Below are positions 26,701-36,000 of a stretch of 64,000 bases of DNA, piece after piece; positions within the stretch are counted from its first letter, which is position 1, and each line of letters opens with the position of its first letter. The stretch is from Hippopus hippopus (taxonomy: Eukaryota > Mollusca > Bivalvia > Cardiida > Cardiidae). The stretch lies in assembly GCA_946811185.2 (NCBI GenBank), contig OX328113.1, positions 3,968,001-4,032,000 of the forward strand, in the 5' to 3' direction. The notes beneath the pieces were generated by a model. That model was not told the origin of the DNA, searched no databases, and saw only the letters and a list, made by a program, of their open reading frames with translations. Made by a program: the position numbers and the translations under genes.

Positions 26701-27521
26701 TGTAAAAAACAAATATTCTATTTATTTCATGCTTTAAACCCTTTTTGGAGGGAACTTAAATGAAAATCCAGTTCATTTCTTATTGGTAATTTCCTTGGCG
26801 TACCCCCTCCGCATAAAACCGATTACAATATTAAGTACGAGAAATGAAGGGAAAATTACGTCGTATTTCCATCTGATTAAGGGGCAGGCGCATTTTACCT
26901 AGGTAAGTAGTGCACGGGAACTATGGTTTCTGCCTTCAATCGAAGAGTTAGAATAAAAAATAGGTATTTTTCACTGGTCGTAACCATGAAATATCGAAAA
27001 ATATTTAACCGTTATTTCTCGATAAACTACCAGAAAGCATGAAATAAAAACGTGTTGTTAATTTATGTATGACTAATGCAGATGGTACAAAGTTCAGACA
27101 GGGGAGCTCAGGTAGCTCAGTCGGTAGCGTACAGGACTTGAGAACAGGAGGTCGAAGGTTTGATCCCCAGCTTGGCCAATTTCTTTCTGAGGATTGATGA
27201 TAGTCATTGCGACAGGATTAATTCCTCTCCTACCGCTGATCACTGTTTCGACGATGGTTATGTGGGAAAGCAGCCAGTGGCTTGGAAAGAATATTTTGCA
27301 GAGTTCTGGTAACAGAAACTCCCAAGAATGCATGGATAGGTGCACTGGCCCCCGCGATATAACTGAAATAATGTTGAAAACGGCGTTAAACACCATACAG
27401 TCAATCAACTAAGTCCAGACATTCTAATTTCTCTTTCTTTCTTTTTTCATAGTTGCCGGAAGAGGAAGATATTGATCTGAGTGATGTAGTGCTAGATGAC
27501 CTTGAAAAAGATGAATTGTGA
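14778..27521 (+). CDS. PDIA6: Protein disulfide-isomerase A6 (P5), ten exons
   Basis: Coding exons: 14778-14793, 16320-16461, 17005-17189, 18780-18901, 21622-21840, 22370-22516, 23349-23506, 24327-24399, 25525-25707, 27453-27521. All introns start GT and end AG and the phases join into 437 codons, close to the 440 of vertebrate PDIA6. The product has a signal peptide (about residues 1-19), a first thioredoxin domain with CGHC at 54-57, a Gly-rich linker ([11 protein letters not shown] near 143-153), a second thioredoxin domain with CGHC at 189-192, a b domain without active cysteines, an acidic tail and C-terminal KDEL for ER retrieval. It forms, breaks and rearranges disulfides in the ER. 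The first codons MNVIF are a tiny exon found from the donor GTAAG and the frame of exon 2. Introns are full of MITE and rolling-circle repeats. A possible poly(A) signal is at 28181. A partial copy lies at 45627-51378. Confidence 0.96.
15533..16060. repeat. AGCCTGCGCA palindromic MITE with a hairpin MITE inserted in it (PDIA6 intron 1)
   Basis: Family marked by AAAAGGGGGGCTTAATGCAT at one end and a central palindrome built on CAGGTCAGCCTGCGCA. The copy is split by the 229-base hairpin element at 15772-16000, and a 37-base piece of it (15736-15772) is repeated after the insertion (16011-16047). Other copies: about 30229-30515, 41365-41640, 41755-42060, 47203-47450, 53290-53520. Confidence 0.7.
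15772..16000. repeat. TTAA hairpin MITE copy, PDIA6 intron 1
   Basis: Complete copy of the family described at 17301, inserted inside another MITE. Confidence 0.8.
16528..16690 (+). repeat. tRNA-derived SINE (family 2), 5-prime part and tail
   Basis: Starts with an A-box-like AGGTAGCTCAGTCGGTAACA, then body with GGATAGGTACACTGGCC, and ends in a TCAA microsatellite. Shortened relative to the copy at 27102. Confidence 0.7.
16760..16966. repeat. TTAA hairpin MITE copy, PDIA6 intron 2
   Basis: Diverged copy; inner palindrome around 16815-16862, ends TTAATCTTTTACC and GTTGGTAAAGGG. Confidence 0.72.
17301..17529. repeat. TTAA hairpin MITE (type copy), PDIA6 intron 3
   Basis: 229 bases from TTAACCCTTTACCACAC to GTGTGGTAAAGGGTTAA. 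The ends are inverted repeats of about 17 bases. The centre is a near-perfect palindrome of about 65 bases (AACATTGTGGGAAAAGGAG, then AAAATGCTGGT-A-ACCAGCATTTT). TTAA flanks plus CCCTTT ends resemble piggyBac-type elements, so this is probably a non-autonomous piggyBac-like MITE. It has no coding capacity. About 30 copies occur in this window. Confidence 0.85.
18105..18320 (+). repeat. Dispersed 215-base non-coding repeat (TTTGCCTGATTTC family)
   Basis: Runs from about TAGGTCACTCTATCTTTTG to GGCCACTGTTGGGCCTTTAA with a conserved centre ATTTTCCATACTTTTAAATG. Further copies: 19560-19775, 29290-29460 (minus), 29840-30040, 30690-30895 (minus), 31985-32165, 33165-33400, 46680-46770 (part), 55310-55560. 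It has no reading frame. The class is unknown. Confidence 0.65.
18935..19100. repeat. Partial TTAA hairpin MITE, PDIA6 intron 4
   Basis: Keeps one half of the palindrome and one terminal repeat (GGATAAAGGGTTAA near 19019-19032), followed by a piece of the other flank. Confidence 0.6.
19294..19522. repeat. TTAA hairpin MITE copy, PDIA6 intron 4
   Basis: Complete copy with TTAACTCTTTACCAAA and TTTGGTAAAGGGTTAA ends. The centre reads GGTTACC, the opposite orientation of the type copy. Confidence 0.8.
19939..21573 (+). mobile_element. Rolling-circle-like (Helentron-associated/pearl-type) non-autonomous element, PDIA6 intron 4
   Basis: Starts CAGCTCACCTGAGC, contains a CCGTCCGTC-type microsatellite (19965-20000), about seven 145-base tandem units with GGCCACATTTTCAGTCCAAT, a sub-terminal inverted copy GGCTCAGGTGAGC (about 21533-21545), a hairpin AGGGCCATCATGGCCCT (21552-21568) and ends CTCTTG. 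Subterminal inverted repeats, core tandem repeats and a 3-prime hairpin are the hallmarks of this class. The second copy of the intron (about 46926-46944) is an empty site, which confirms both ends. It is non-coding. Confidence 0.75.
22108..22337. repeat. TTAA hairpin MITE copy, PDIA6 intron 5
   Basis: Its left half and left flank (TTCTTACAAGACTTTGCTTC) match the left half of the chimeric copy at 49322-49565. Confidence 0.82.
22600..23042. repeat. Two TTAA hairpin MITE copies, PDIA6 intron 6
   Basis: A degenerate copy (about 22600-22760) and a complete one (22819-23042) with TTAACTCTTTACTAAA and GTGGTAAAGAGTTAA ends. Confidence 0.7.
23630..24296. repeat. TTAA hairpin MITE split by a rolling-circle-like element, PDIA6 intron 7
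   Basis: The left half ends in GCTGGTCACCAGCATTTT at 23767, and the right half resumes with TCTCCTTTTCCCACAATG at about 24221. The 453-base insertion between them is annotated separately. Confidence 0.75.
23768..24220 (+). mobile_element. Short rolling-circle-like element nested in a hairpin MITE
   Basis: Starts CAGCTCAGCTGAGC and ends with GGCTCAGGTGAG, then a degraded hairpin AGGGCAATCATGGCCC and CACTTG, with about two 145-base internal units related to those at 19939-21573. It sits in the TTTT run of the palindrome arm, so the insertion point is between T residues. Confidence 0.72.
24400..25524 (+). other. PDIA6 intron 8
   Basis: Mostly unique AT-rich DNA. A fragment of SINE family 2 (about 24550-24720) is recognisable by GCATGTATAGG and AATAATGTTAAAAATGG. 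Nothing else is supported. Confidence 0.5.
26136..26362. repeat. TTAA hairpin MITE copy, PDIA6 intron 9
   Basis: Its right half (CAAATTCCATCATTTTGTACC, split here as CAAATTCCATCATTTTG plus TACC) and right flank match the right half of the chimeric copy at 49322-49565. Confidence 0.8.
26480..27060. repeat. Repeat with GATCGAAATTTATTTCA inverted units, PDIA6 intron 9
   Basis: AAAGATCGAAATTTATTTCA and its inverse around 26530-26700 alternate with GAACATCATTGGTAATATT. A second block with CACTGGTCGTAACCATGAAA and CTCGATAAACTACC follows (26930-27050). The whole is present again at 50400-50910, and the last part also at 36300-36440. Confidence 0.6.
27102..27412 (+). repeat. tRNA-derived SINE (family 2), full-length, PDIA6 intron 9
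   Basis: A-box-like AGCTCAGGTAGCTCAGTCGG, B-box-like GGTTTGATCCCC, body with GGATAGGTGCACTGGCCC and GAAATAATGTTGAAAACGG, tail CAGTCAATCAAC. The duplicate at 50955-51266 sits at the same place in the second copy, so the insertion is older than the duplication. Confidence 0.8.
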
Positions 27522-27649
27522 TTGGATGAGACTTCTTAGGAAGATTAGATGTGTCATTTTTATCAGCCAATCATTTCACCCGTAACAACTCATTGGCATC
27601 ACAGTATAAATGGTGGGAGTGACAGGAGATGCACGGTTTGAAAAATGAT

Positions 27650-28124
27650 TGAAATTAACTTTTACCATACAACAAAATTTTAGACTTGCTCCAAATTAAA
27701 TGCTGTGGAAGACAACAAAGTGAATTTGGATCATATCATGAAATTATTCTCTAAAAGGTTAGAAAACATTGCGGGAAAAGGAGAAAACGCTGAATAACAG
27801 CATTTTCTGCTCTTCCCACAATGTTTTCAGAAGGCTTCTCTCTCAGGGTTGTTAAAATGCTGTAACATGTGTTAAAGATGCTTCCTTACAGCTGTTAACC
27901 CTTTACCAAACAACGAATTTTTTCGACTGGACAACATTGAAAAGATTTGCAGACGACAAATCAGATGTTGCTAAATTGATGATTTCTGTCTTTGATAGAG
28001 TAGAAAACATTGTGGGAAAAGGAGAAAATGCTGGTTACCAGCACTTTCTCCTTTTCCCACAATGTTTTCAAAGGTCTACTCTTTTGGGGTCTTTAAAAGC
28101 TGTGATTATGTGGTAAAGGGTTAA
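27650..28124. repeat. Two TTAA hairpin MITE copies in the PDIA6 3-prime flank
   Basis: One diverged copy (about 27650-27890) and one complete copy (27897-28124). If the poly(A) signal near 28181 is used, both would be in the 3-prime UTR and could form long RNA hairpins. Confidence 0.7.
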
Positions 28125-28196
28125 AACTGGAAAGTGTGTAAAACGACTCGGCTGTATAAACACAGATATATCACCAATGTAATAAAAATAAATAAA

Positions 28197-28290
28197 TTGA
28201 CAGAGAGATAGAGAAGGAGAGGGAGAGAGACAGAGAGAGAAAAATACAGATCATATGAGAGTGATTGAGTGCAAGAGAGACAGAGGGAGG
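28197..28290. repeat. GA-rich microsatellite
   Basis: GAGAGA-type simple repeat. Its counterpart in the second copy (51721-51950) has expanded to about 230 bases. Confidence 0.75.
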
Positions 28291-28390
28291 TTCTTAAAGT
28301 TTGTTAGTGCTCTGAATTTGTGTTGTATCTGCTAAGCTGAAAACAGTTGTAACACATAATATTGACATCATTTAATTACTGTTTCCTTTG

Positions 28391-29087
28391 TACTTTGTAC
28401 CAAACAATGAAAACCTATGACTTATTCAAATGGAAAGCATTTGCAGATGACAAAATAGATTTGATTCAAAAATTGAAATTTGTTTTGGGTAGGGTAGAAA
28501 ACATTGTGGGAAAAGGTGAAAATGCTGGTAACCAGCATTTTCTCCTTTTCCCACAGTGTTTTCAAAAGTTGTCATTCTAGAGGTTTTTAAAAGTCTGGAT
28601 TGTGTGGTAAAGGGTTATACTCAAGGGAAAACTATTTGTCTGAAAGGCAAGTGCTTTCTTTAATACTTTCCCAAACAGCAAAATTTTAGAATGGTCCAGA
28701 TTGAAAGCATCTGAAGATGACAGATTAAGTATGACTAAGAAACTGAAATTACTTCCTCTGAAGTGTAGAAAACATTGTGGGAAAATGCTTGTTACCAGCA
28801 TTTTCTCCTTTTCCAACAATCTTTCCAGAAGTTGTCATTCTAGGGGTTGTTAAAATTTTGGATTGTGTGGTAAAGGGTTAACTCTTTACCAAACAACAAA
28901 ATTTTAGACTTTTTAGAATGAAAGCATTTGCAGATGACATATCAAATGGGGCTCATATCGAAGGTTTTGGCTTTCGTAGGATCGAAAACATTGTAGGATA
29001 GGCATTTACTCCTTTTCCCAGAATGTTTTCAAAAGCTTCCTTCGTCAGGGTCATTTAAAAATCGTGGTTGTGTGGTAAAGGATTAAA
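28391..29087. repeat. Three consecutive TTAA hairpin MITE copies
   Basis: Copies at about 28391-28617, 28660-28880 and 28879-29087. The third has lost one palindrome arm. The second and third nearly abut at a shared TTAA. Confidence 0.68.
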
Positions 29088-29456
29088 ATTGTTCGGAAAA
29101 CATTGTGGGAAAAAAATTAGTTGCATGTAACAAGTGTTGAAAGATGTCGGCTATATTGGGCACTGAAAGTCAATATTTGTGTTGTGAGGGTTTTAGACTG
29201 GTGATGGGTCAAGAGAGTTGATTTCTAAGACAAGTGGTCCTTATCTGCAGGTTTACGTAACCAGCCAAAAGAAATTTCGATGATTCTTAAAGTAACAATG
29301 AAGGCCAAATATAAACAAACGGGGTGTTTAAATGCATTTGAACTTATATCATACCATTTAAAAGTATGGAAATTATTGTGAAGATGACAATCTGTCATTG
29401 TACAGTCGGTCCAAGTGGTGGTGGTTGACAGAGAAATTAATTTCAAAACTAGGTTA

Positions 29457-29837
29457 ACCCATGACCACACAATCCCTAGTTTTAACAAGCCTAAAGAGGA
29501 AGGCTTTTGAAAACATTATGGGAAAAGGAGAAAATGCTTGTAACCAGCATTTTCTCCTTTTCCCACAATATTCTATCAAAGACAGAAGTCATCATTATAC
29601 CCCAGCAAAACGAATGTTTCGGGGGTATACTGGAATCACCTGTCTGTCCGTGTGTCTTTCTGTTTGTCCATCCGTGTGTCCGTCTGTGTACAAATAATTG
29701 CCTGTTTCTGTCAAAGCACTGGCGGGGGTATTAAGTCACATTCAGTGACAGCTCTAGTTTCAGCAGCATTTAATTTGTCGTCTGCAAATGCTTTCAATTT
29801 GGCTGAGTCCAATATTTTGTTGTTTGGTAAAGAGTTA
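29457..29837. repeat. TTAA hairpin MITE interrupted by a TATACCCC element
   Basis: The MITE runs from TTAACCCATGACCACAC to TTTGGTAAAGAGTTAA. It is interrupted at 29597-29757 by an element with ATACCCCAGCAAAACGAATG, a TCTGTCCGTGTGTC-type core and an end ACAGCTCTAGTT. Confidence 0.65.
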
Positions 29838-30924
29838 AAACCTGCCAGGTAGCTGTGTCTTTTGTTTACTTTATGCCTGATTTCAAAATTCTTTTTTCTA
29901 CTAGCGACTAACATATGGCCCGACCACACGATAACAGACTTTCATCTCCACAATATTTTCCATACTTTTAAATGGTATTATTTAAATTTAAATGTATTAT
30001 GACACCTGCTTTGATATTTTGGCCTGTACTGGCCCTGTAAGAAATTTAGATGGTCCTTAAGAAAAGTACATGTATTTGCACTTGTAGAATCCAATGTGGC
30101 TTAAATGTTTGTATTTGTCTTTGAAAGGATTGAAAAAAACATTGTGACAAAAGGAGAAAAATGCTGTTTACCAGCATTTTCTCCTGTCGCCACCATACGA
30201 GCCCTAGCCTAGTACAAGCGTAACCCAGAACATACCTATGAGCCTTGCTCTGTGAAAAGGGGGGCTTAATGCATCTGCACTAAGTATTGACCCAGGTCAG
30301 CCTGCGCAATCCGGGCAGGCTGACCTGGGTCAAAACTTTTTGCAACAGGTCAATTTTCTGCAGCTTAGAGGACTGCACCTGATAATTCAGTCAGATGTAA
30401 TAGTACAAAAAGGATTTCATGAGGCCATAATACAGTAATGACTTGCTTGATATCATGGATCACGGAGATGCATTAAGCCCCCTTTTTTCCAGAGCATGGT
30501 TCATGCAAAAGTGACTGTTAAGGTATTATGACTGAAATGATGTTGAAAGGGGCATAGAAAACCAATCAATCAGTGAATGAAAAAATGACTTTGTATGAGT
30601 GGGCCCCATTGTGTAACTTTCATAATTGTTTTTGAATTGATAGAAAAAAATAATAAAGTTAAGAAATTATTTATACAAGTGTAGAGTTGAAGTGAGTTTT
30701 TTTTTTTTTTTTTACAACCTCTTTTAAAGACCCAGTAGTGACGAAAAGAAAACAATGCAGGTATTAGAATGCATTTCAATTTAATGCATTTAAAGGTATG
30801 GAAATTATTGTGAAGATGACCATTTATCATTGTATAGTTGGTCAAAGTGTTAGACACTGGCAGAAAAATGAATTTTAAAAGTAGGTCAAAAGTTGTAAGG
30901 TTGCTATTTGATTAATTTTTTTTT

Positions 30925-31985
30925 AGCTCCACTGGCCAAATGCCAGCCGGCTTATGTCATGGCCCAGTGTCCGTCGTGCGACCGTCCGTCCGTGCGTTAA
31001 CTTTTATTTGAAACATCTTCTCTGAAACTACCCATTCAATTTTGATGAAACTTCACAGAAATGATCCTGCCATGGTCCTCTTCAGAATTTCTTGAAAGAA
31101 TTTGATTCCTTCAAAAACTCTGGTTGCCATGGCAACAAAACTTAAAAATATTGGAAATCTTTGAAAATCTTCTTGTCTGAAACCATAAGGCCTAGAGCTA
31201 CAAAACTTGGCATGTAGCTTTATCTAGTAGGCCCCTATCAAGTTTCTTCAAATTATAGCCCTGGGGTCAAATTTGACCCCGCCCTGGGGGTCACAAGTTT
31301 TACATGGACTTATATAGAGAAAACTTTAGAAATCTTCCTGTACTTAGCCATAAGGCCTAGGGTTACCAAATTTTGCATGCGGCTTTATCTAGTGGGCCTC
31401 TACCAAGAGTGCCCAAATTATAGCCCTTGGGTCAAATTTGACCCCACCGCAGGGGTCACAAGTTTTACATGGGCTTATATAGGGAAAACTTTGGAAATCT
31501 CCCTGTACCTAGCCATAAGGCCTAGGGCTACCAAATTTTGCATGTTGCTTTATCTAGTGGGCCTCTACCAAGAGTGCCCAAATAATAGCCCTGGGGTCAA
31601 AATTGGCCCCGCCCCATGGGTCACAAGTTTTACATGGGCTTATATAGAGAAAACTTTAGAAATCTCCCTGTACTTAGTCATAAAGCCTAGGGCTACCAAA
31701 TTTCCCATGTTGCTTTATCTAGTGGCCTTCTACCAAGAGTGCGCAAATTATAGTCCTAGGGTCCAATTTGATTCATCCCCAGGGGTCACAAGTTTTACAT
31801 GGGCTTATATAGTGAAATCTTTAGTAATCTTCTTGTTACTAACCATAAGAACTAGGGATACTAATTTTAGTCCTGTCTCAGGGATCTTATGTTCAAAACC
31901 AATTGGCCAAGGATTGTAATTTTTGGCATGTAGGGATTTTACGTATTGGCCAGTGGAGCGATACAGGGCCATCACGGCCCTCTTG
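30925..31985 (+). mobile_element. Second rolling-circle-like non-autonomous element with 165-base units
   Basis: Starts AGCTCCACTGGCCAAAT, ends with the inverted ATTGGCCAGTGGAGC (about 31945-31959), the hairpin AGGGCCATCACGGCCCT and CTTG. The core has a CCGTCCGTCC microsatellite and about four 165-base units beginning TCACAAGTTTTACATGG (31291, 31456, 31621, 31786). It has the same architecture as 19939-21573 but a different sequence. Confidence 0.72.
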
Positions 31986-32165
31986 TTTTTTTACTTTTTA
32001 TCTGGTTTTGAAATTCAATTTTTCTGCCAGCGACAAACACTAGGACTGACCATAAAATAACAGATTGTCATCTTCACAATAATTTCCATACCTTTAAAAG
32101 TATGATTTAAAATCAAATGCATTTCAACACCCACAATGTTTACTTTTGGCTGATATCGGGGCTTT

Positions 32166-32520
32166 AGTTAAGCAGCTTCAACTGCACCAGAACGGTCCCT
32201 TTGTTGAGAGCAGGTAGGTTGAGTCACCCTCCCATCTCCAAACCTAAACCCTCACACCCACACCCAATACACGCAAACACTAAACCCACATCGCCACCCC
32301 CAATCCCATCACAACATTAAACGATTATAATCAATACATAAACTGGAATGTTATCCTCCATGACTGCACGCACCAGTGTACCCTGTTTGTACAAAGCATC
32401 TAGGCTGATTCACTTACATATCCCAGAATCCATACCCCTACATCAACACACACATGCAACCTCACGCAGATCATCCGCCCCCCCCCCCCCCCCCACACAC
32501 ACACTCCACATACACAACTA
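32166..32520. other. Intergenic DNA with simple repeats
   Basis: CA-rich and CACCC-rich stretch with a C17 run at about 32478-32494. No gene is seen. Counterpart of about 53990-54100 in the second copy. Confidence 0.45.
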
Positions 32521-32732
32521 AATCGTTACCAAACGACAACACGTTGTACTCTTCCAAGTTTGCAGACAACAATTTAATATAGGTCAAATAACGATGTCTG
32601 TCTTTGATAGGATAGAAAACTGGAAAAAAGGAGAAAAGGCTGGTAACCCAGCATTTTCTCCTTTTTTCCACAAAGTTTTCAAAAATCTTTCCCAGGGCCA
32701 TATAAACTCAGGATTGTGTGATATAGGGTAAA
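32520..32732. repeat. TTAA hairpin MITE copy (diverged)
   Basis: Inner palindrome with GGAGAAAAGGCTGGTAACCC around 32625-32650. The terminal repeats are decayed. Confidence 0.6.
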
Positions 32733-32959
32733 ACTGTATGTAAAAAAATGGGCTTTAATTCTCTATGTTTACGTACACCACACAATGCCATCACAAATAT
32801 TAATTTGGCATTCTACTCCAGGCTGAGACTGCGAATAACAGCGCATTTCTCGATTTCTCGATTAATCCGCACCAAACCAAACCCGCCCAAATTGCCACAT
32901 TCAATCCCAAACTCTCTCACAAATAAAAACGACCACAATTGTCAGTTTTAAACTGTCCT

Positions 32960-32965
32960 TTTATT
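32960..32965 (-). terminator. Poly(A) signal of inhibitor gene A
   Basis: AATAAA on the minus strand, 43 bases after the stop codon. The same signal lies at 55144-55149 in gene B. Confidence 0.7.
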
Positions 32966-33007
32966 GTCCATTTTTGTGTGCAGCAACATGATACCATGAA
33001 AGACGAT

Positions 33008-36000
33008 TTACTTTCGGCCGTTACCGCCTATTCCAAAACCACATCGACACTTACTGTCGACGCAATGCCATCCTCGATTGCATGGGCCAGAACATTCACC
33101 TTTAGCAGAGCAGCCAGTCTGTTGGTCTGTTTGAAAGTAGAACAAGAATTTTCATATTATGATTAAAGTGACAGTAGCTGCCCAAAGTAAACAAAGCATG
33201 TGTTAAAATGCATTTAAATTTAAATCATACCATTTCAAAAGTGTGGAAATGATTGTGACAATCTGTTATTGTACGGTCGGTCCCAGTGTTAGTCGCTGGC
33301 AGAAAAATTAATTTCGAAACTAGGGTAAAACCTGCCAGGTCACTCTATCTTTTGTTTACTCTTTGCCTGATTTTAAAATTCATTTTTCACCAAACGATGC
33401 CATCAAACCTGGTCGCATGCTGATGTGGTCGATACTTTTGCAAATGCAATAAACCCTGTTTTCACAGTGCATGGCTTATAATTTCGTACAAAAAGGCCTT
33501 TTCCATCCAATTTCTCGTCGGCGTCACGTGAGCTGTTTTGTGGTGGGTAGCGAATAGTTTCAAAGGGCATTCCTTTGTTGAAAGGGAATGAATGCTGATC
33601 TAGGGGTCCACCGCTAGAGAGGATTCAGGGTGTGGAAGCCCCTTTTGGAAGGAATCGGGGCAGAACCATCCATATAAACAATGTTGTTGGAAGTATCTCT
33701 TGATGTTTAATGTATTTTCACCGTGTTTTCTTTTTCTCAAGATTTGTCTTTTTATTTCGCTCTCTTTGTCAGAAAAAACTGACATTTCCATATCGTACAC
33801 TAGGTCTTTCATGTATGGGCGTATCCACGAATACGCCATTGGGATGGGTATGCTTGTCATTACGTTTCGGTATTTACTTACTGTCGGTGCATGTACATGA
33901 GCCAGTATGACATTCAAGGTCATGACCTGCGTCACAAGTCACGTGTTGACAGTTACCAATGTTAAAACATTGTTCTCCAGACACGACGGCTGAAAAATAG
34001 AACAAAAACCAAGATACTTGTTTTCACAGTGTTTTGGCTTCTTTTGGCGCCGGGTTTGCTCTTTACCAATCTTGTGACGACAATTTTTTCGACCTGTCCA
34101 AATTGCACACAACTGAGGACGACAAATTATATGTGGTTCGAATGATGAAATTTGGGCACAGTGTATTCCCCGGCCCCAATCGAAAAATAAGCCAGAATTC
34201 CCGGCCCCAACGCCCCCCCCCCCCCCATCTAAATATTTTATTCATTATTTGATTCTGCCGAAATTAGTATCAAAAAGCCTAGATATCACCCTTTTATATG
34301 ATATAAAATACATTATGATCATCAAATACTTTCTGAAATATTGTCGATCAAAATTAGGAAAGATTTTCGTATTGTCTTCGAGATATTTCATGAATGACAC
34401 AAATCCGGCCCCTATGCTAAATCCTTTATTTCATAGAAAAAATTGCGAAAACGATTTCTTTATGAAAGTGTATGGTTTAAGCTGTCCAAAGATATAAAAA
34501 TAAATAAATTTCGAAAGAATATAATAGAATAATTTGAAATGATCGACCCACGATGAAATTTAATGCCTTTCCTCACAAATCCGGCCCGTATGCCAAATCC
34601 TTTATTCCATCAAAAACATTGCAAAAAATATTTCTAAGTGAAAGTTTACGATTTTAGCTTTCGTTCAAAAGCTTATATTATGCAGTCTGTAATCTTATTA
34701 AAAATTTGATATTAGATACATAATTAAGCCTAAAACGTAAGGGCCGGATATGTTAATTTTCCCATAATTCCGTGTATATCTTTGCAAGAATTAATAAAAT
34801 CTGATCCGTTATAGCACAAAAAACCCTGCATCAATTTCTTATTTCAATATTCCATTAAAAAGCTTATTAAATGAAATTTGAATTTATATCAAGATTTTCT
34901 AGATTTGATGAATAATTGAATTTTTAATATTGGGGCCGGATATGTAACTGGATTCAATTTTCAAAATATTTTTCTCTGAAAATGGATGAACTTAACACGC
35001 TTATAACTCAACAATGCCTGCGTCAAATTTAATTTTCAAAGTACTCGTACCATTTCAAAGCTTAATTTGAGTAGTTTATCACCATATCATTTTTTTGTAA
35101 ATCAAAGAAAAAATAAATTTTGAAATATTGGGGCCGGATTCTATCTTTTAAAAATTTTGAAACATTTTTGTAAAAAAAAAAAAAAACGCTTTTATGTCAA
35201 AGTTACATAAATGAAACCTTACGTTTCTATATACCATTAGAAAGGTTATAACATAAGCTTTCATTTAACACTAATTTTATCATGTTCGGTACACAAATAA
35301 AAGACTTAGGTAAGGGGGCCGTTGGGGCCGGGAATTCTGGCTTATTTTTCGATTGGGGCCGGGGAATACACATACCCGAAATTTGCCTTTCAAAGGACAG
35401 AAAAAAATGTGGTAAAAAGAGAAAACGCTGCTTTACAGCATTTTTTTTTTTTCCTTTTTGACACAATGTTTTCTGATGCCCCTTTCCTTAAGGACGTTAA
35501 GACCGGGGAACGTATATACACACAGATGTGCAACGCGATAAAACTTCCGGTTATTGTCCGACTCACCGAGAGTTGAAAAACAAAAAAACAGAAAAACGAA
35601 CGTCATTTTGGATAACAGCATCCAAAAATCAGTTTTCGAATCAACCTTAACTTTCCTTACAAAAATTAAGTTGTGATATCTTTAAATTGTTTTAAATATC
35701 ACGTACATCGAATTTGTGTTTTACTTCAGGACTTTATTTGGCGTTCAATATGGGTAGACTATATACTACGGTCCCTTTGAAAGCATTAGATCTAGGGGGA
35801 GTGGGGGGGATTGTGTATGTGAAGGGCAAAGAAAAATACTGATGACACACAAAATTTTAATGTTGCCATTTATGAATGTTTTTCCATGCGCGTACATTAC
35901 GTCATATTTCCCGCCGGTTGAAAGCCACGCCCTGTTTACCCCATTATCTCCCGCTAGATAGCATTCTACAAATACACATCTATCTAATTTGGACATTCTG

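Noticed and set aside
27102..27190. tRNA-like sequence at 27102, also near 16535, 37205, 50955, 50105-50180, 54890 and 61460
   Set aside because: Stems are imperfect, a conserved non-tRNA body follows, and copies recur, so these are SINE heads. Only 14288-14358 is accepted as a tRNA gene.
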